This document shows positions 33,281 to 41,442 of a stretch of 64,000 bases of DNA, in pieces. A model generated the notes under the pieces. That model worked only from the letters and a program-made list of their open reading frames with translations, had not been told where the DNA came from and did no database searches. This stretch comes from Planctomycetota bacterium. GTDB taxonomy: Bacteria; Planctomycetota; J058. The position numbers were made by a program, and so were the translations under genes. Within the stretch, counting starts at the first letter, position 1; every line of letters starts with the position of its first letter. Location of the stretch: the NCBI GenBank assembly GCA_023954375.1, contig JAMLIC010000021.1, forward strand, positions 62,001 through 126,000. Direction: 5' to 3'.

Positions 33281-36022
33281 CTACGGAGCCTCGCCCAGCC
33301 GCCGAAGGAGGCCGCGCAGGAGGGCGGCCGCCTGGGGGTCCTCCTCGCGGTGGCCCCTCGCCTGGAGGGTGTCGCGCAGCGGGAGGCAGTCGGCGCGGTC
33401 GAGGCGGTCCAGCGCGACGATCGCCTCGCGCCGCACGGCCGGCTCGGGGTCGTCGAGCGCGGCCGCGAGGTCGTCGAGCGCCGCCGCGGCGCGGGGCCCC
33501 TCGCGGCGGAGGAGCGAGGCCGCGAGGAGGCGCGCGTCGGGCGAGCCGACGCGCAGGGCGCGGCCCACGGCGGCGATCGCCCCGGGGGCGTCGAGGCCGA
33601 TCGCGTCGAGGGCGCGCAGCGCCGGTCGCGCGTCGCCGCTGGCCGCGACGGCGCGGGCGAGCGCCGGGACCGCCTCGCGCGCCGGCGGGCCGATCGCGGC
33701 GAGCGCCATGCAAGCCTCGGGGCGCGGCAGGGCGTCGGCGAGCGCAGCGATCACGCGCGGCAGGTCGGCGTCGAGCACGCGCAGCCCGCGGCCGCCGCGC
33801 GTGCGCGTCGGCCCGCCCGCGTGGACGAGCGTGACGGCCGCCCGCGCGCGCACCTCGGGCGAGCGCGCGTCGAGGGCCGCGAGCAGCGCGTCCCGCACGC
33901 GCGGCGCCTCGTCGGTCGACGCGAACGACCCCAGCGCCGCGAGCGCCTCGACGGCGAGGGCCTCGTCTTCCGAGAGCGTGGCGGCGAGGAGCGCGTCGAG
34001 CACCTCGCCCCGCGTGGTCGCGTCGTCGACGCCGCCCACGAGCCTCCCGAGCGCGCGGGCGCTGGCCAGGCGCAGGTCGGGCGGGCCGTCGGCGAGGGCG
34101 CGCACGAGCGCCGGGACGGCGCCCTGGCCGTGGACGCCCAGCTCGCCCAGGAGCGCCGCGGCGGGCAGGGCGACGGGCCCGCGCGCGTCGAGCGCGGCGG
34201 CGAGCGGGTCCGCCGCGAGGGCGTACTGGGAGCGGAGCGCGCGGGCGGCCGCGTCGTGGACGCGCGCGTCGGGGTCGGCGAGGAGGGCGAGAAGGAGGCC
34301 CGGGGCGAAGGGCGAGCGGCCCGCGGGGTATCGGAGGTCCAGCGCCTCCGCCACGCTCCGGCGCACCCCCGGGTCGGGGTGGGCCGCGAGCCGCTCGAAC
34401 ACGTCCGTCAGGTCGCCCGGGAGCGGGGCGCGCAGGAGGAGCAGGATCGGGTCGTCGCCGTCGAGGTCGGACTGCGCCGCCCGCTCGCGCAGGAGCGCCA
34501 CCGCGGGTCGGTGGTGCCAGGCCAGGGCCTGGATCGCCGCCTCGACGGCCACCCCCCGGCGCGCGACCTCGTAGAACCGCGCGGCGTCGTCGGGCTGCAG
34601 GTCCGCGCGCCCGACGAGCTCCCTCAGCGCCCCCGCCACGACCGTGTCGTCGCGGTCGTCGAGGAAGGCCAGGAGGTCCACGCGGCCGACTTCGCCCTGG
34701 CCCAGCCGCTGGAGGAGGGCGTCGACGGCGACGTGGAGCGGGACCTCGTCCGCCCTCCAGGACCACCGGTTCCGGGGGTCGGAGACGAAGCGCTGCGCCA
34801 GCCGCGTCCGGAGCAGGGCGGGGGTCAGCGGCCGAGCCGCCGGCCCCAGGGCGGCGATCGCGTCCAGGACGGCCCGGGCGACCTCGGGCTCGTCCCGGAG
34901 CGCCTCGCCGAGCGCCGGGAGCGCCTCGACCGCCGCCGGGGGGCCGATCCGGGCCAGGAGCGTCGCGGCGAACCGGCGTCGCTGCGCGCTGGCCGGGTCG
35001 GCGAGCTTCTGCGCCAGCGGGCCCACCGCGCCCGCGTCGTCGGGCCCGAGGCGGTGGAGCAGCCCCTCGGCCAGGCCGCGGCGCTGATCGTCGTCGACCA
35101 GGTCGACGAGCGGCCCGACCAGGAACGCCGGCGGCGGCCGGTGGCCCAGGATCGAGAGCGCGGCGATCGCTCCCACGGCGAGGGCGGGCAGCGCGCGGGC
35201 GAGCGGCAGCCGGCGGGAGGGGCGGTCCGCTGACGACGCGGCGCTGCGGTGAGCGAAGAGATCGGCCAGGAGCGCCGTCGCCGCGAGCGCGAGCGCGTCG
35301 AGCCGCACGGCGGAGAGCACCAGGCCCACCAGCGGCGCCTTCCATGGAAGCGAAAGCCCAATGCGCGCTGCCTGGACCCACTGGCCATCGTGCCCCTCGA
35401 ACTCCGGCCAGACCGCCCGGGCACCGGTCGGCAGGCCCCAGGCCGCGCCGTGGCCGGGCAGGAGCACGGCCGGGGCGACCAGCGGATCGCTCGCCCAGCC
35501 GAGCAGCGCCCGGAGGGGCAGCGCCAGGACGACCGCGCCCACCAGCAGCCCTCTCCACCCCCACAGCCCCGCGAGGACCGGCAGGAGCGCGAACGGCAGC
35601 GCGCGGAGCGCGACCACGGGGAGCGTCGACGGGTCGAGCGCGGCGACCCACACGTCGGCGTAGGACGCCGCGTGCGCGCCGGCCGTCGTCCCGGTCGCCC
35701 ACACGCGCGCGGCGAAGCCCGCCTGCACGGCGCCGGCGAGCACGCCGGCGACCGCCAGCCCGGCGCACCACACGAGGGCGGCCCACGGGCGGCCGAGGCG
35801 CGCCGCGCGCTCGCCGAGCGCGAGCGGCCCGGCGAGGAGGCCCAGCGCGGCGCCGAGGAGCACGTCGGCCGGCTCGACCTCGCCGAACGCCTGGCGACTC
35901 GCGATCCCGGCGGCGATCGCGAGCAGCACGGCGCCCACGGCCGCGCGCCGGACGACGACGCGGCGCGTGTCGGTCACGACGACGGGCGGCGGCGGCTCGG
36001 CTCTCCTGACGCGACGGCGCAC
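33281..36022 (-). CDS. Polytopic membrane protein with HEAT-like repeats (paralogue 2)
   Basis: This is a 913-residue protein from the start chosen. About six N-terminal hydrophobic helices include the block shared with paralogue 1 (DVLLGAALGLLAGPLALGE, then RPWAALVWCAG). A long HEAT/PBS-lyase-like solenoid follows to the C terminus (AVEALPALGEAL, LLALLADPDARVHDAAARAL and RALRVGSPDARLLAASLL). No catalytic motif is visible. The frame is open to a GTG at 36130, which has a weak GAAGGG, and a GTG at 35977 is also possible. I favour 36022 because CACAAT ends six bases upstream, the spacing common in this window. It is likely to act with the neighbouring RING protein and paralogue 1. Confidence 0.75.
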   Translation of the reverse strand: MRRRVRRAEPPPPVVVTDTRRVVVRRAAVGAVLLAIAAGIASRQAFGEVEPADVLLGAALGLLAGPLALGERAARLGRPWAALVWCAGLAVAGVLAGAVQAGFAARVWATGTTAGAHAASYADVWVAALDPSTLPVVALRALPFALLPVLAGLWGWRGLLVGAVVLALPLRALLGWASDPLVAPAVLLPGHGAAWGLPTGARAVWPEFEGHDGQWVQAARIGLSLPWKAPLVGLVLSAVRLDALALAATALLADLFAHRSAASSADRPSRRLPLARALPALAVGAIAALSILGHRPPPAFLVGPLVDLVDDDQRRGLAEGLLHRLGPDDAGAVGPLAQKLADPASAQRRRFAATLLARIGPPAAVEALPALGEALRDEPEVARAVLDAIAALGPAARPLTPALLRTRLAQRFVSDPRNRWSWRADEVPLHVAVDALLQRLGQGEVGRVDLLAFLDDRDDTVVAGALRELVGRADLQPDDAARFYEVARRGVAVEAAIQALAWHHRPAVALLRERAAQSDLDGDDPILLLLRAPLPGDLTDVFERLAAHPDPGVRRSVAEALDLRYPAGRSPFAPGLLLALLADPDARVHDAAARALRSQYALAADPLAAALDARGPVALPAAALLGELGVHGQGAVPALVRALADGPPDLRLASARALGRLVGGVDDATTRGEVLDALLAATLSEDEALAVEALAALGSFASTDEAPRVRDALLAALDARSPEVRARAAVTLVHAGGPTRTRGGRGLRVLDADLPRVIAALADALPRPEACMALAAIGPPAREAVPALARAVAASGDARPALRALDAIGLDAPGAIAAVGRALRVGSPDARLLAASLLRREGPRAAAALDDLAAALDDPEPAVRREAIVALDRLDRADCLPLRDTLQARGHREEDPQAAALLRGLLRRLGEAP

Positions 36023-36028
36023 CGGCGC

Positions 36029-36034
36029 ATTGTG
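36029..36034 (-). promoter_or_regulatory. -10-like hexamer CACAAT, leaderless start
   Basis: On the minus strand CACAAT ends six bases before the GTG at 36022. It supports that start for HEAT paralogue 2 over the earlier GTG at 36130. Confidence 0.4.
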
Positions 36035-36166
36035 CCCGTCGTCGCGCCTGGATTCGACCGCGCCCTCGACCACCCACGCGCGCGAGCGCGGGGGACCGCG
36101 GGCGGACGGAGTCGCGGGCGAGGGCTCCACGCACCCTTCACCCGCGACCCCGGCCCCGAGTTCCCG

Positions 36167-37048
36167 TCAGCGCCGCGCCAGCCGCCCGGCCTGGAAGTCG
36201 GCGAACGCCTGCCGGATCTCGTCGGCCGTGTTCATCACGAACGGCCCGTAGCCGACGACCGGCTCGCCCAGCGGCGCGCCCGTGAGGAGGAGCGCGGTCG
36301 TGTCCTCGAGGACGTCGAGGCGCAAGGCGTCGCCCTGCTGGGCGAGCACGGCCAGCTCGGCCGGGGCCAGCTCGTCCGTGCCGTTCAGGCGCACGCGCCC
36401 GCGCAGCGCGAGCACGACCGCCGTGTGCCCGTCGGGCAGGTCGAGGTCCACCGCGCGGCCGGCGCGCAGGCGCAGGTCGTGCACGCCGACCGGGCTGAAC
36501 GTCTCCGCCGGCCCCCTCGCGCCCAGGAGGTCGCCCGCGATCACGCGCGCCTGGCCGGCGTCGCCGGGCAGGGCCACCGTCGGGATCTCGCTCGCGCGGA
36601 TCGCCCGGTAGCGCGGCGGGGTCAGCTTCAGCCGCGCCGGCAGGTTCACCCAGAGCTGCACCATCTCGAAGGTCCCGCCCGTCCGCGTGAACTCGGCCCC
36701 ATGGAACTCCTCGTGCACGACCCCGGCGCCCGCCGTCATCCACTGCACGTCGCCCGCGCCGATCCGGCCGGTCGCGCCGGTCGAGTCGCGGTGCTCGACC
36801 TCGCCCTGGTAGGCGATCGTGACCGTCTCGAAGCCGCGGTGCGGGTGCTCGCCGACGCCGCGCGGACGCGCGGCCGGCGCGAACTCGCGCGGCGCGGCGT
36901 GGTCGAGGAGCAGGAAGGGGCTCACCGCCGCCGGCGCCTCGTCGTACGAGAGCAGCGTCCGCACGTGGAACCCGTCGCCGACCCAGTGCGGCGGCACCCC
37001 GCGCCGGACCTGCAGGACCCGCTTGACCGTCTTCGTCGTCGACCTCAT
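36167..37048 (-). CDS. Pirin family protein
   Basis: This 293-residue protein has the bicupin layout of pirins: N-terminal cupin with the metal ligands in GEHPHRGFETVTIAYQGEVE and VHEEFH, the conserved MTAGAGVVH segment, and a C-terminal cupin ending in VMNTADEIRQAFADFQAG. Bacterial pirins bind iron and some have quercetinase or redox-regulatory activity; the physiological role here is unknown. The ATG has a strong Shine-Dalgarno (GAGGAGGC), and TATCCT lies 21 bases upstream as a likely -10. It is downstream of, and in the same direction as, a LysR gene, with an inverted repeat between them that resembles the one at the LysR promoter. Confidence 0.95.
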   Translation of the reverse strand: MRSTTKTVKRVLQVRRGVPPHWVGDGFHVRTLLSYDEAPAAVSPFLLLDHAAPREFAPAARPRGVGEHPHRGFETVTIAYQGEVEHRDSTGATGRIGAGDVQWMTAGAGVVHEEFHGAEFTRTGGTFEMVQLWVNLPARLKLTPPRYRAIRASEIPTVALPGDAGQARVIAGDLLGARGPAETFSPVGVHDLRLRAGRAVDLDLPDGHTAVVLALRGRVRLNGTDELAPAELAVLAQQGDALRLDVLEDTTALLLTGAPLGEPVVGYGPFVMNTADEIRQAFADFQAGRLARR

Positions 37049-37117
37049 GGCTGCCTCCTCTCGAGCACGAGGATAGGCCCTGGCCGTCGTCCCGATTAGC
37101 CGCCCGCCGCGGCACGC

Positions 37118-37139
37118 ACCGTTCCGCCCGTGGGACGGT
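37118..37139. promoter_or_regulatory. Imperfect inverted repeat, candidate LysR site for pirin
   Basis: ACCGTTCC-N6-GGGACGGT, with one mismatch between arms, lies upstream of the predicted pirin -10 (TATCCT, 37070-37075) at a distance suited to a LysR activation site. The GGGACGGT half is repeated at the LysR promoter (38049-38056). Confidence 0.5.
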
Positions 37140-38012
37140 TCAGCGCCGCGGCGCGAAGCGCTGCTTGAGCAGGTCGAGGAAGGCCGCGACCTTTCGCGAC
37201 GTCTGGCGCCCGGCCGGGTAGACGGCGTGGACCGGAACCTCCGGCGCCGTCCACGCCGGGAGCAGGCGCTCGAGGCGCCGGCCCCCCTCGCACACGTAGT
37301 CGGGCAGGAGCGCGATCCCCAGCCCGGCCGTGGCCGCCTCGCGCAGCATGTCGTAGTCGTTGACGACGAGCCGCGGCCGGAGCGCGACCTCGACCTGCTG
37401 GCGGCCGGCGCGCAGCGTCCACGTGGCCCCCTCGTCGCCGCCGCCGAAGAGGATCGTGTCGTGCTCGGCGAGGCCCGCCGGCGCCTTCGGGGCCGGCCGC
37501 CGCCGCAGGTAGGCCGGCGCGGCGACGAGGAAGCGCTGCACGGTCCCCAGGCGCCGCGCCACGAGGGACGAGTCGGCCATGCGGCCGGCGCGGACGGCCA
37601 CGTCGAAGCCCTCGGCCACGAGGTCGACGACGCGGTCGGTGCAGACCAGGTCCACCTGGACGGCCGGATGCTGCGCGAGGAACTCGGCCACGATCGGCCC
37701 CAGGAAGGCGAAGGTCAGCGGCGCGGTCACGCGCAGGCGCCCGCACGGGTCGGCGTGGAGGTCGGCCACGAGCCGGTCCGCGGCGCGCGCCTCGGCGACC
37801 ACCCGCGCCGCGCGCTCGAAGTAGGCGGCGCCCACGTCGGTCAGCCGCAGCCGCCGCGTCGTGCGCACGAGGAGCTGCGCGCCGAGGCGCGCCTCCAGCT
37901 CCGAGACCTTCCGGCTGGCGGTCGACTTCGGCATGCCGAGCGCCCGCGCCCCCGCCGTGAAGCTCCCGGCGCGCACGACCTCGACGAAGACCACCAGCTC
38001 GTTGAGGTCCAT
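37140..38012 (-). CDS. LysR-family transcriptional regulator
   Basis: This 290-residue protein has an N-terminal winged helix-turn-helix (LNELVVFVEVVRAGSFTAGA and ALGMPKSTASRKVSELEARL) and a C-terminal periplasmic-binding-like effector domain (about 90-290). It most resembles the aminotransfer/redox-type LysR proteins often found beside pirin or quinone-handling genes. The ATG at 38012 has GGGAGG at good spacing; an earlier in-frame GTG adds 12 poorly conserved residues. Inverted repeats at 38038-38053 and 37118-37139 suggest autoregulation and control of pirin. It diverges from the isochorismatase gene across 261 bases. Confidence 0.93.
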   Translation of the reverse strand: MDLNELVVFVEVVRAGSFTAGARALGMPKSTASRKVSELEARLGAQLLVRTTRRLRLTDVGAAYFERAARVVAEARAADRLVADLHADPCGRLRVTAPLTFAFLGPIVAEFLAQHPAVQVDLVCTDRVVDLVAEGFDVAVRAGRMADSSLVARRLGTVQRFLVAAPAYLRRRPAPKAPAGLAEHDTILFGGGDEGATWTLRAGRQQVEVALRPRLVVNDYDMLREAATAGLGIALLPDYVCEGGRRLERLLPAWTAPEVPVHAVYPAGRQTSRKVAAFLDLLKQRFAPRR

Positions 38013-38037
38013 GGCGCCTCCCGCTGCGGGCCGCATT

Positions 38038-38053
38038 GTCCCACCCACGGGAC
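38038..38053. promoter_or_regulatory. LysR-type operator GTCCC-N6-GGGAC at the lysR promoter
   Basis: A perfect 5-base inverted repeat overlaps the predicted minus-strand -10 of the LysR gene (GACAAT, 38035-38040). Binding here would block that -10. The extended right half GGGACGGT recurs upstream of pirin. Confidence 0.55.
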
Positions 38054-38180
38054 GGTCCGTCGCGGGGAGGGGGCTCGATCGCGGGCGATGGCCTGCCTAC
38101 CATTCCCTCGTTCGCGTGAGGCGCGAACAGACAGATCGAGAACTACCTTTTCAACTCGCCAGAGCGAGCGATGGGGACGG

Positions 38181-38247
38181 GCGGAACGGGCCAGATCGTG
38201 CCAGTCCGGGACGTGCTCCGATCGCCCGCCCCTCGCGAGCGCATCAT
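38181..38247 (+). repeat. Dispersed ~65-bp repeat, copy A
   Basis: This block shares several exact runs, in the same order and nearly the same spacing, with 47129-47193: GCGGAACGGGCCA, GTCCGGG, CCGATCGC and a 19-base run ending CGCGAGCGCATCAT. It lies just upstream of the isochorismatase ATG (38274). It could be a shared promoter/operator or a small mobile repeat. Confidence 0.8.
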
Positions 38248-38273
38248 CCAGCTGCAGAGCAGAGGAGGTCGAC

Positions 38274-38906
38274 ATGGCGAACGGGTTCAAGTACAGGCGA
38301 ATCTCGAAGGACGACGCGGCGGTGCTGCTCGTCGATCACCAGTCGGGTCTGATCTCGCTGGTCCAGGACCACGCCCCGTCGGAGTTCAAGAACAACGTGC
38401 TCGCGCTCGGCGCGGTGGCCAAGTTCTTCGAGCTGCCGACGATCCTCACCACGAGCTTCGAGGACGGGCCCAACGGGCCGCTCGTCCCCGAGCTCAAGGC
38501 CCTGTTCCCCGAGGCCCCGTACTTCGCGCGCCCGGGGCAGATCAACGCCTGGGACAACGAGGACTTCGTCCGCGCCGTCGAGGCCACGGGCCGGCGGCAG
38601 CTGATCATCGCGGGCGTCGTGACCGACGTGTGCGTGGCCTTCCCCACGCTCTCGGCCCTGGAGGCGGGCTACGAGGTGTTCGTCGTCGTCGACGCCTCGG
38701 GGACGTTCAACCCGACGGTGCGCGACGTCGCGGTGACGCGCATGGCCCACGCGGGCGCGCAGATGATGAACTGGTTCAGCGTCGCCTGCGAGCTGCACCG
38801 CGACTGGCGCAACGACATCGAGGGCCTGGGCAAGCTGCTCTCGGAGCACATCCCGAACTACCGGAACCTCATGACGAGCTACTTCGCCCAGCAGGGGCGC
38901 CGGTAG
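38274..38906 (+). CDS. YcaC-like isochorismatase-family hydrolase
   Basis: This 210-residue protein belongs to the cysteine hydrolase (isochorismatase) superfamily. The catalytic Asp21 is in LLVDHQSGL and the nucleophile Cys120 in GVVTDVCVAFPT, followed by the cis-peptide region. The segment RPGQINAWDNEDFV is characteristic of the YcaC subgroup, octameric enzymes of unknown natural substrate. The ATG has AGGAGG six bases upstream. Its 5' region carries copy A of a 65-bp repeat and it diverges from the LysR gene, so LysR control is possible. It is probably cytoplasmic. Confidence 0.95.
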   Translation: MANGFKYRRISKDDAAVLLVDHQSGLISLVQDHAPSEFKNNVLALGAVAKFFELPTILTTSFEDGPNGPLVPELKALFPEAPYFARPGQINAWDNEDFVRAVEATGRRQLIIAGVVTDVCVAFPTLSALEAGYEVFVVVDASGTFNPTVRDVAVTRMAHAGAQMMNWFSVACELHRDWRNDIEGLGKLLSEHIPNYRNLMTSYFAQQGRR

Positions 38907-38941
38907 CGCGTCCCCGCTCGGACGTCCAGCCTCCGGGCCGG

Positions 38942-38947
38942 TATCGT
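38942..38947 (+). promoter_or_regulatory. -10-like hexamer TATCGT, leaderless start
   Basis: TATCGT, in the context GGTATCGT, ends six bases before the GTG at 38954. Confidence 0.45.
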
Positions 38948-38953
38948 GAGGGC

Positions 38954-39604
38954 GTGAGCCGAACGGCGCGCGCCCTCGCCCTCCTCATCGCCCTCGTCGG
39001 GGCCGGCTGCGCCACGCCCCGGTCGAATGAGCACGACCTGGAGCGCTGCGGCGAGTGCCACCTCCGCGAGCACGGAAAGTGGTGCTTCTGCTTCGGCTTC
39101 CGGCCTGAGCAGGTGGTCGTCCTCCCGCGCGCAGACGCGCCGTTCGCCCCCGACGAGGTGCGCTCGGCGCTGCACGTGGGTACGCGCTGGATGTACCGGT
39201 GGGAGGGCGCCGACGAGCCGCTGCGCGTCTGGGTCAGAGAGGTCACGGCGGTCGACGAGCACGGCCCCACGCTCGTCGAGTGCGAGGAGGGTCAGCCCGA
39301 GATCGGCGCTCCGTGGCGATGCCTGCGCTCGTCCAGCCAGGCGAGCAGCTGGGCGTTGCTCTCCGGTGGCGGCTTCCCATCCGATGGGACGACGGTTCGT
39401 CCTCGCGTCGAGGTGACCGTGCCCGCCGGGACCTTCACCTGCACGCAGTACGAGCTGGCCACCGAGAACGGCGCCGTGCGCTACGACTACAGCGCCGCCC
39501 TCCCCGGCGTCCTGGTCCGCTACGAGGTGATCGCGACCGACGCCGACGGCGCGCCGAGGTCCCGTGGCCGGCTCGAGCTCCTCGATTACCATCCGCCTCC
39601 CTGA
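38954..39604 (+). CDS. Lipoprotein with an N-terminal CGECH motif
   Basis: This 216-residue protein has a lipoprotein signal (LIALVGAGC) at its N terminus. A Cys/His-rich stretch, CGECHLREHGKWCFC, follows at about 33-47; it contains a CxxCH motif that could bind haem or, with the extra Cys residues, a metal. The rest is beta-rich (VGTRWMYRWEGADEPLRVWV, then VEVTVPAGTFTCTQYELATE) and resembles a periplasmic beta-barrel or sandwich domain of unknown function. I do not recognise the family. It lies between the isochorismatase and aldo/keto reductase genes; the latter starts 16 bases downstream with a good Shine-Dalgarno, so they may be co-transcribed. Confidence 0.7.
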   Translation: MSRTARALALLIALVGAGCATPRSNEHDLERCGECHLREHGKWCFCFGFRPEQVVVLPRADAPFAPDEVRSALHVGTRWMYRWEGADEPLRVWVREVTAVDEHGPTLVECEEGQPEIGAPWRCLRSSSQASSWALLSGGGFPSDGTTVRPRVEVTVPAGTFTCTQYELATENGAVRYDYSAALPGVLVRYEVIATDADGAPRSRGRLELLDYHPPP

Positions 39605-39620
39605 GAGAGGAGAGGACCCC

Positions 39621-40625
39621 ATGGCCATGCGCCTGCTCGGTCGCACCGGCACGCTCGTCTCGGAGCTGTGCCTCGGCTGCATGACCTTCGGCAGAAACGA
39701 CTGGGGCGTCGGCAGCCTGGGCGAGGCCGAGGCGGCGGACCTGGTCGCGCGCTCGATCGAGCGCGGGGTCAACTTCTTCGACACGGCCGACGTCTACTCG
39801 CGCGGCGAGTCGGAGGTGCTCCTCGGCCGCGCCCTGCGCGGGCGGCGCGACCAGGCGGTGATCGCGACCAAGGTCCGCGGCGCCATGAGCGAGGATCCAA
39901 ACGACGTGGGCCTCTCGCGCCGGCACATCGTCGCCTCCTGCGAGGCCAGCCTGAAGCGCCTGGGCACGGACCGGATCGACCTCTACCAGGTCCACGGCTG
40001 GGACCCGCTCACGCCGCTCGAGGAGACGCTCGAGGCGCTCGACCTGCTCGTGCGCCAGGGCAAGGTCCTGTACCTGGGCGCCTCGAACCTCGCCGGCTGG
40101 CAGCTCGCCAAGGCGCTCGAGCTGCAGAAGGCCCACGGCTGGGCGCGCTTCGTCACGCTCCAGCCCTACTACTCGCTCGTCGGCCGCGAGATCGAGTTCG
40201 AGCTCGTGCCCCTGTGCGAGGCCGAGGGCGTGGGCCTGCTCCCCTGGTCGCCGCTGGCCGGCGGCTACCTGTCGGCGAAGTACCGCCACGGCGGCGAGGG
40301 CCGCCGCAGCGGCGAGCGGCAGTTCCCGCCCGTCGACAAGGTCCGGGGCGAGAAGGTGCTCGACGTGCTCGAGGACGTCGCCCGCGGCCTCGACACGACG
40401 CCGGCGCGGGTGGCGCTGGCCTGGGTGCTCCGGCGATCGATGGTCACGTCGGTGATCATCGGCGCCCGCTCGCGCGAGCAGCTCGACGACAACCTCGCCG
40501 CGGCCGAGCTCGCGCTCGGCGACGACGCCATGCGGCGCCTCGACGAGGTGAGCGCCCTGCCCCTGCCCTACCCGCAGTGGATGATCGCCTTCCAGGGGCA
40601 GAACCGGCCGCGGCCGATCCGCTAG
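39621..40625 (+). CDS. Aldo/keto reductase
   Basis: This 334-residue TIM-barrel NADPH-dependent reductase has the full catalytic tetrad: D54 and Y59 (NFFDTADVYS), K84 (IATKVRG) and H125 (YQVHGWD). The C-terminal cofactor site (SVIIGARSREQLDDNLAA) is intact. The substrate is not predictable; the closest family type is the YajO/IolS-like group acting on aldehydes and ketones. The ATG has GAGAGGAGAGGA just upstream. Its TAG stop shares a CTAG with the stop of the converging Uma2 gene. Confidence 0.95.
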   Translation: MAMRLLGRTGTLVSELCLGCMTFGRNDWGVGSLGEAEAADLVARSIERGVNFFDTADVYSRGESEVLLGRALRGRRDQAVIATKVRGAMSEDPNDVGLSRRHIVASCEASLKRLGTDRIDLYQVHGWDPLTPLEETLEALDLLVRQGKVLYLGASNLAGWQLAKALELQKAHGWARFVTLQPYYSLVGREIEFELVPLCEAEGVGLLPWSPLAGGYLSAKYRHGGEGRRSGERQFPPVDKVRGEKVLDVLEDVARGLDTTPARVALAWVLRRSMVTSVIIGARSREQLDDNLAAAELALGDDAMRRLDEVSALPLPYPQWMIAFQGQNRPRPIR

Positions 40626-41371
40626 AGCCGACCCCGCAGCCGCTCCAGCTCGGCCTGCACCCGCGCCAGCTCGGCCTCGGCCCGCTCGGCGCGGTCCTCC
40701 GCCCGCGCCGCCCGCTCGCTCGGCGTGAGCAGCGGCTCGGCGGCGCCGGGGAGGCGGAAGCGCAGCTTGCGCCCGTGCGCCGCCAGCTCCAGCCCCAGCT
40801 CCCGGCTCTCGAGCCGGCCGTCCGGACCGGGCTCGATCGGCTGGTAGACGCCGCGCTCGAGGCGGAAGCCGCGCAGGCCCGCCTCGATCCAGTCGCGGCT
40901 CAGGTCGAAGAGGAAGTACTCCGGGACCTGGAGGTCGTCACGGTAGATCGACATCTTGCGCCCGAGGTCCTCCGTCCGGGAGCCCCGGGAGGTGATCTCG
41001 AGCACGAAGCAGGGCCGCCGCCCGCCCTCCTCCCACGTCTTGAAGGTGCGGCGCTGGCGCATGGGCGCGCCCTTCACGACGTAGCAGTCCGGGCTCACCA
41101 CGTCGCGCGGCTCGCCCTCGGTGAAGTAGACGAAGTTGTTCCCCGACACGTAGACCTGGTCGCTCGCCAGGTGCTCCCGGAGCGTCTCCACGGCCGCGCG
41201 CAGCGCGTCCGCGTGCTCGTCCGTCTCGGCCATCGGCATCCCGTCGCTCTCCGGGTAGTCGACGGGGTGGGCGGGGACGACCTGGCGCTGGTCCATCGCG
41301 TGGCCCTCCATGGCGTGGCCCTCCGTGTCCCCGGCCGCCGGCCGGGGCACGCTGACGTTCGCTTCCAGCAT
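40622..41371 (-). CDS. Uma2-family (DUF820) putative endonuclease with C-terminal coiled coil
   Basis: This 249-residue protein has the Uma2/DUF820 restriction-endonuclease-like core at about 75-200, with the acidic/PD-type residues in SPDCYVV and the ExTS motif in FVLEITSRGS, followed by YFLFDLSRDWIEAGLRGFRL. The C terminus (about 215-249) is a charged coiled coil (RAEDRAERAEAELARVQAEL). Uma2 proteins are expanded in cyanobacteria and Planctomycetota; their role is unclear, with transposon or defence links suggested. The ATG at 41371 is the longest start, and later ATGs are possible. It converges on the aldo/keto reductase, sharing one CTAG for both stops. Confidence 0.88.
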   Translation of the reverse strand: MLEANVSVPRPAAGDTEGHAMEGHAMDQRQVVPAHPVDYPESDGMPMAETDEHADALRAAVETLREHLASDQVYVSGNNFVYFTEGEPRDVVSPDCYVVKGAPMRQRRTFKTWEEGGRRPCFVLEITSRGSRTEDLGRKMSIYRDDLQVPEYFLFDLSRDWIEAGLRGFRLERGVYQPIEPGPDGRLESRELGLELAAHGRKLRFRLPGAAEPLLTPSERAARAEDRAERAEAELARVQAELERLRGRL

Positions 41372-41442
41372 TGTAGCCCTGCGCTCGCTCCGTCGCCCGC
41401 GCCCGAGGTCCGCGGCCCGACGAGAGCGACCCTAACAAAGAC

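Noticed and set aside
36131..36166. Longer HEAT paralogue 2 starting at GTG 36130
   Set aside because: The extra 36 residues are Arg/Pro-rich and not shared with paralogue 1, and the downstream GTG at 36022 has the better-placed hexamer. It remains possible.
38171..38953. Coding sequence in the second frame across the isochorismatase gene
   Set aside because: That stretch is Arg/Gly-rich shadow sequence. Only the lipoprotein from GTG 38954 is supported.
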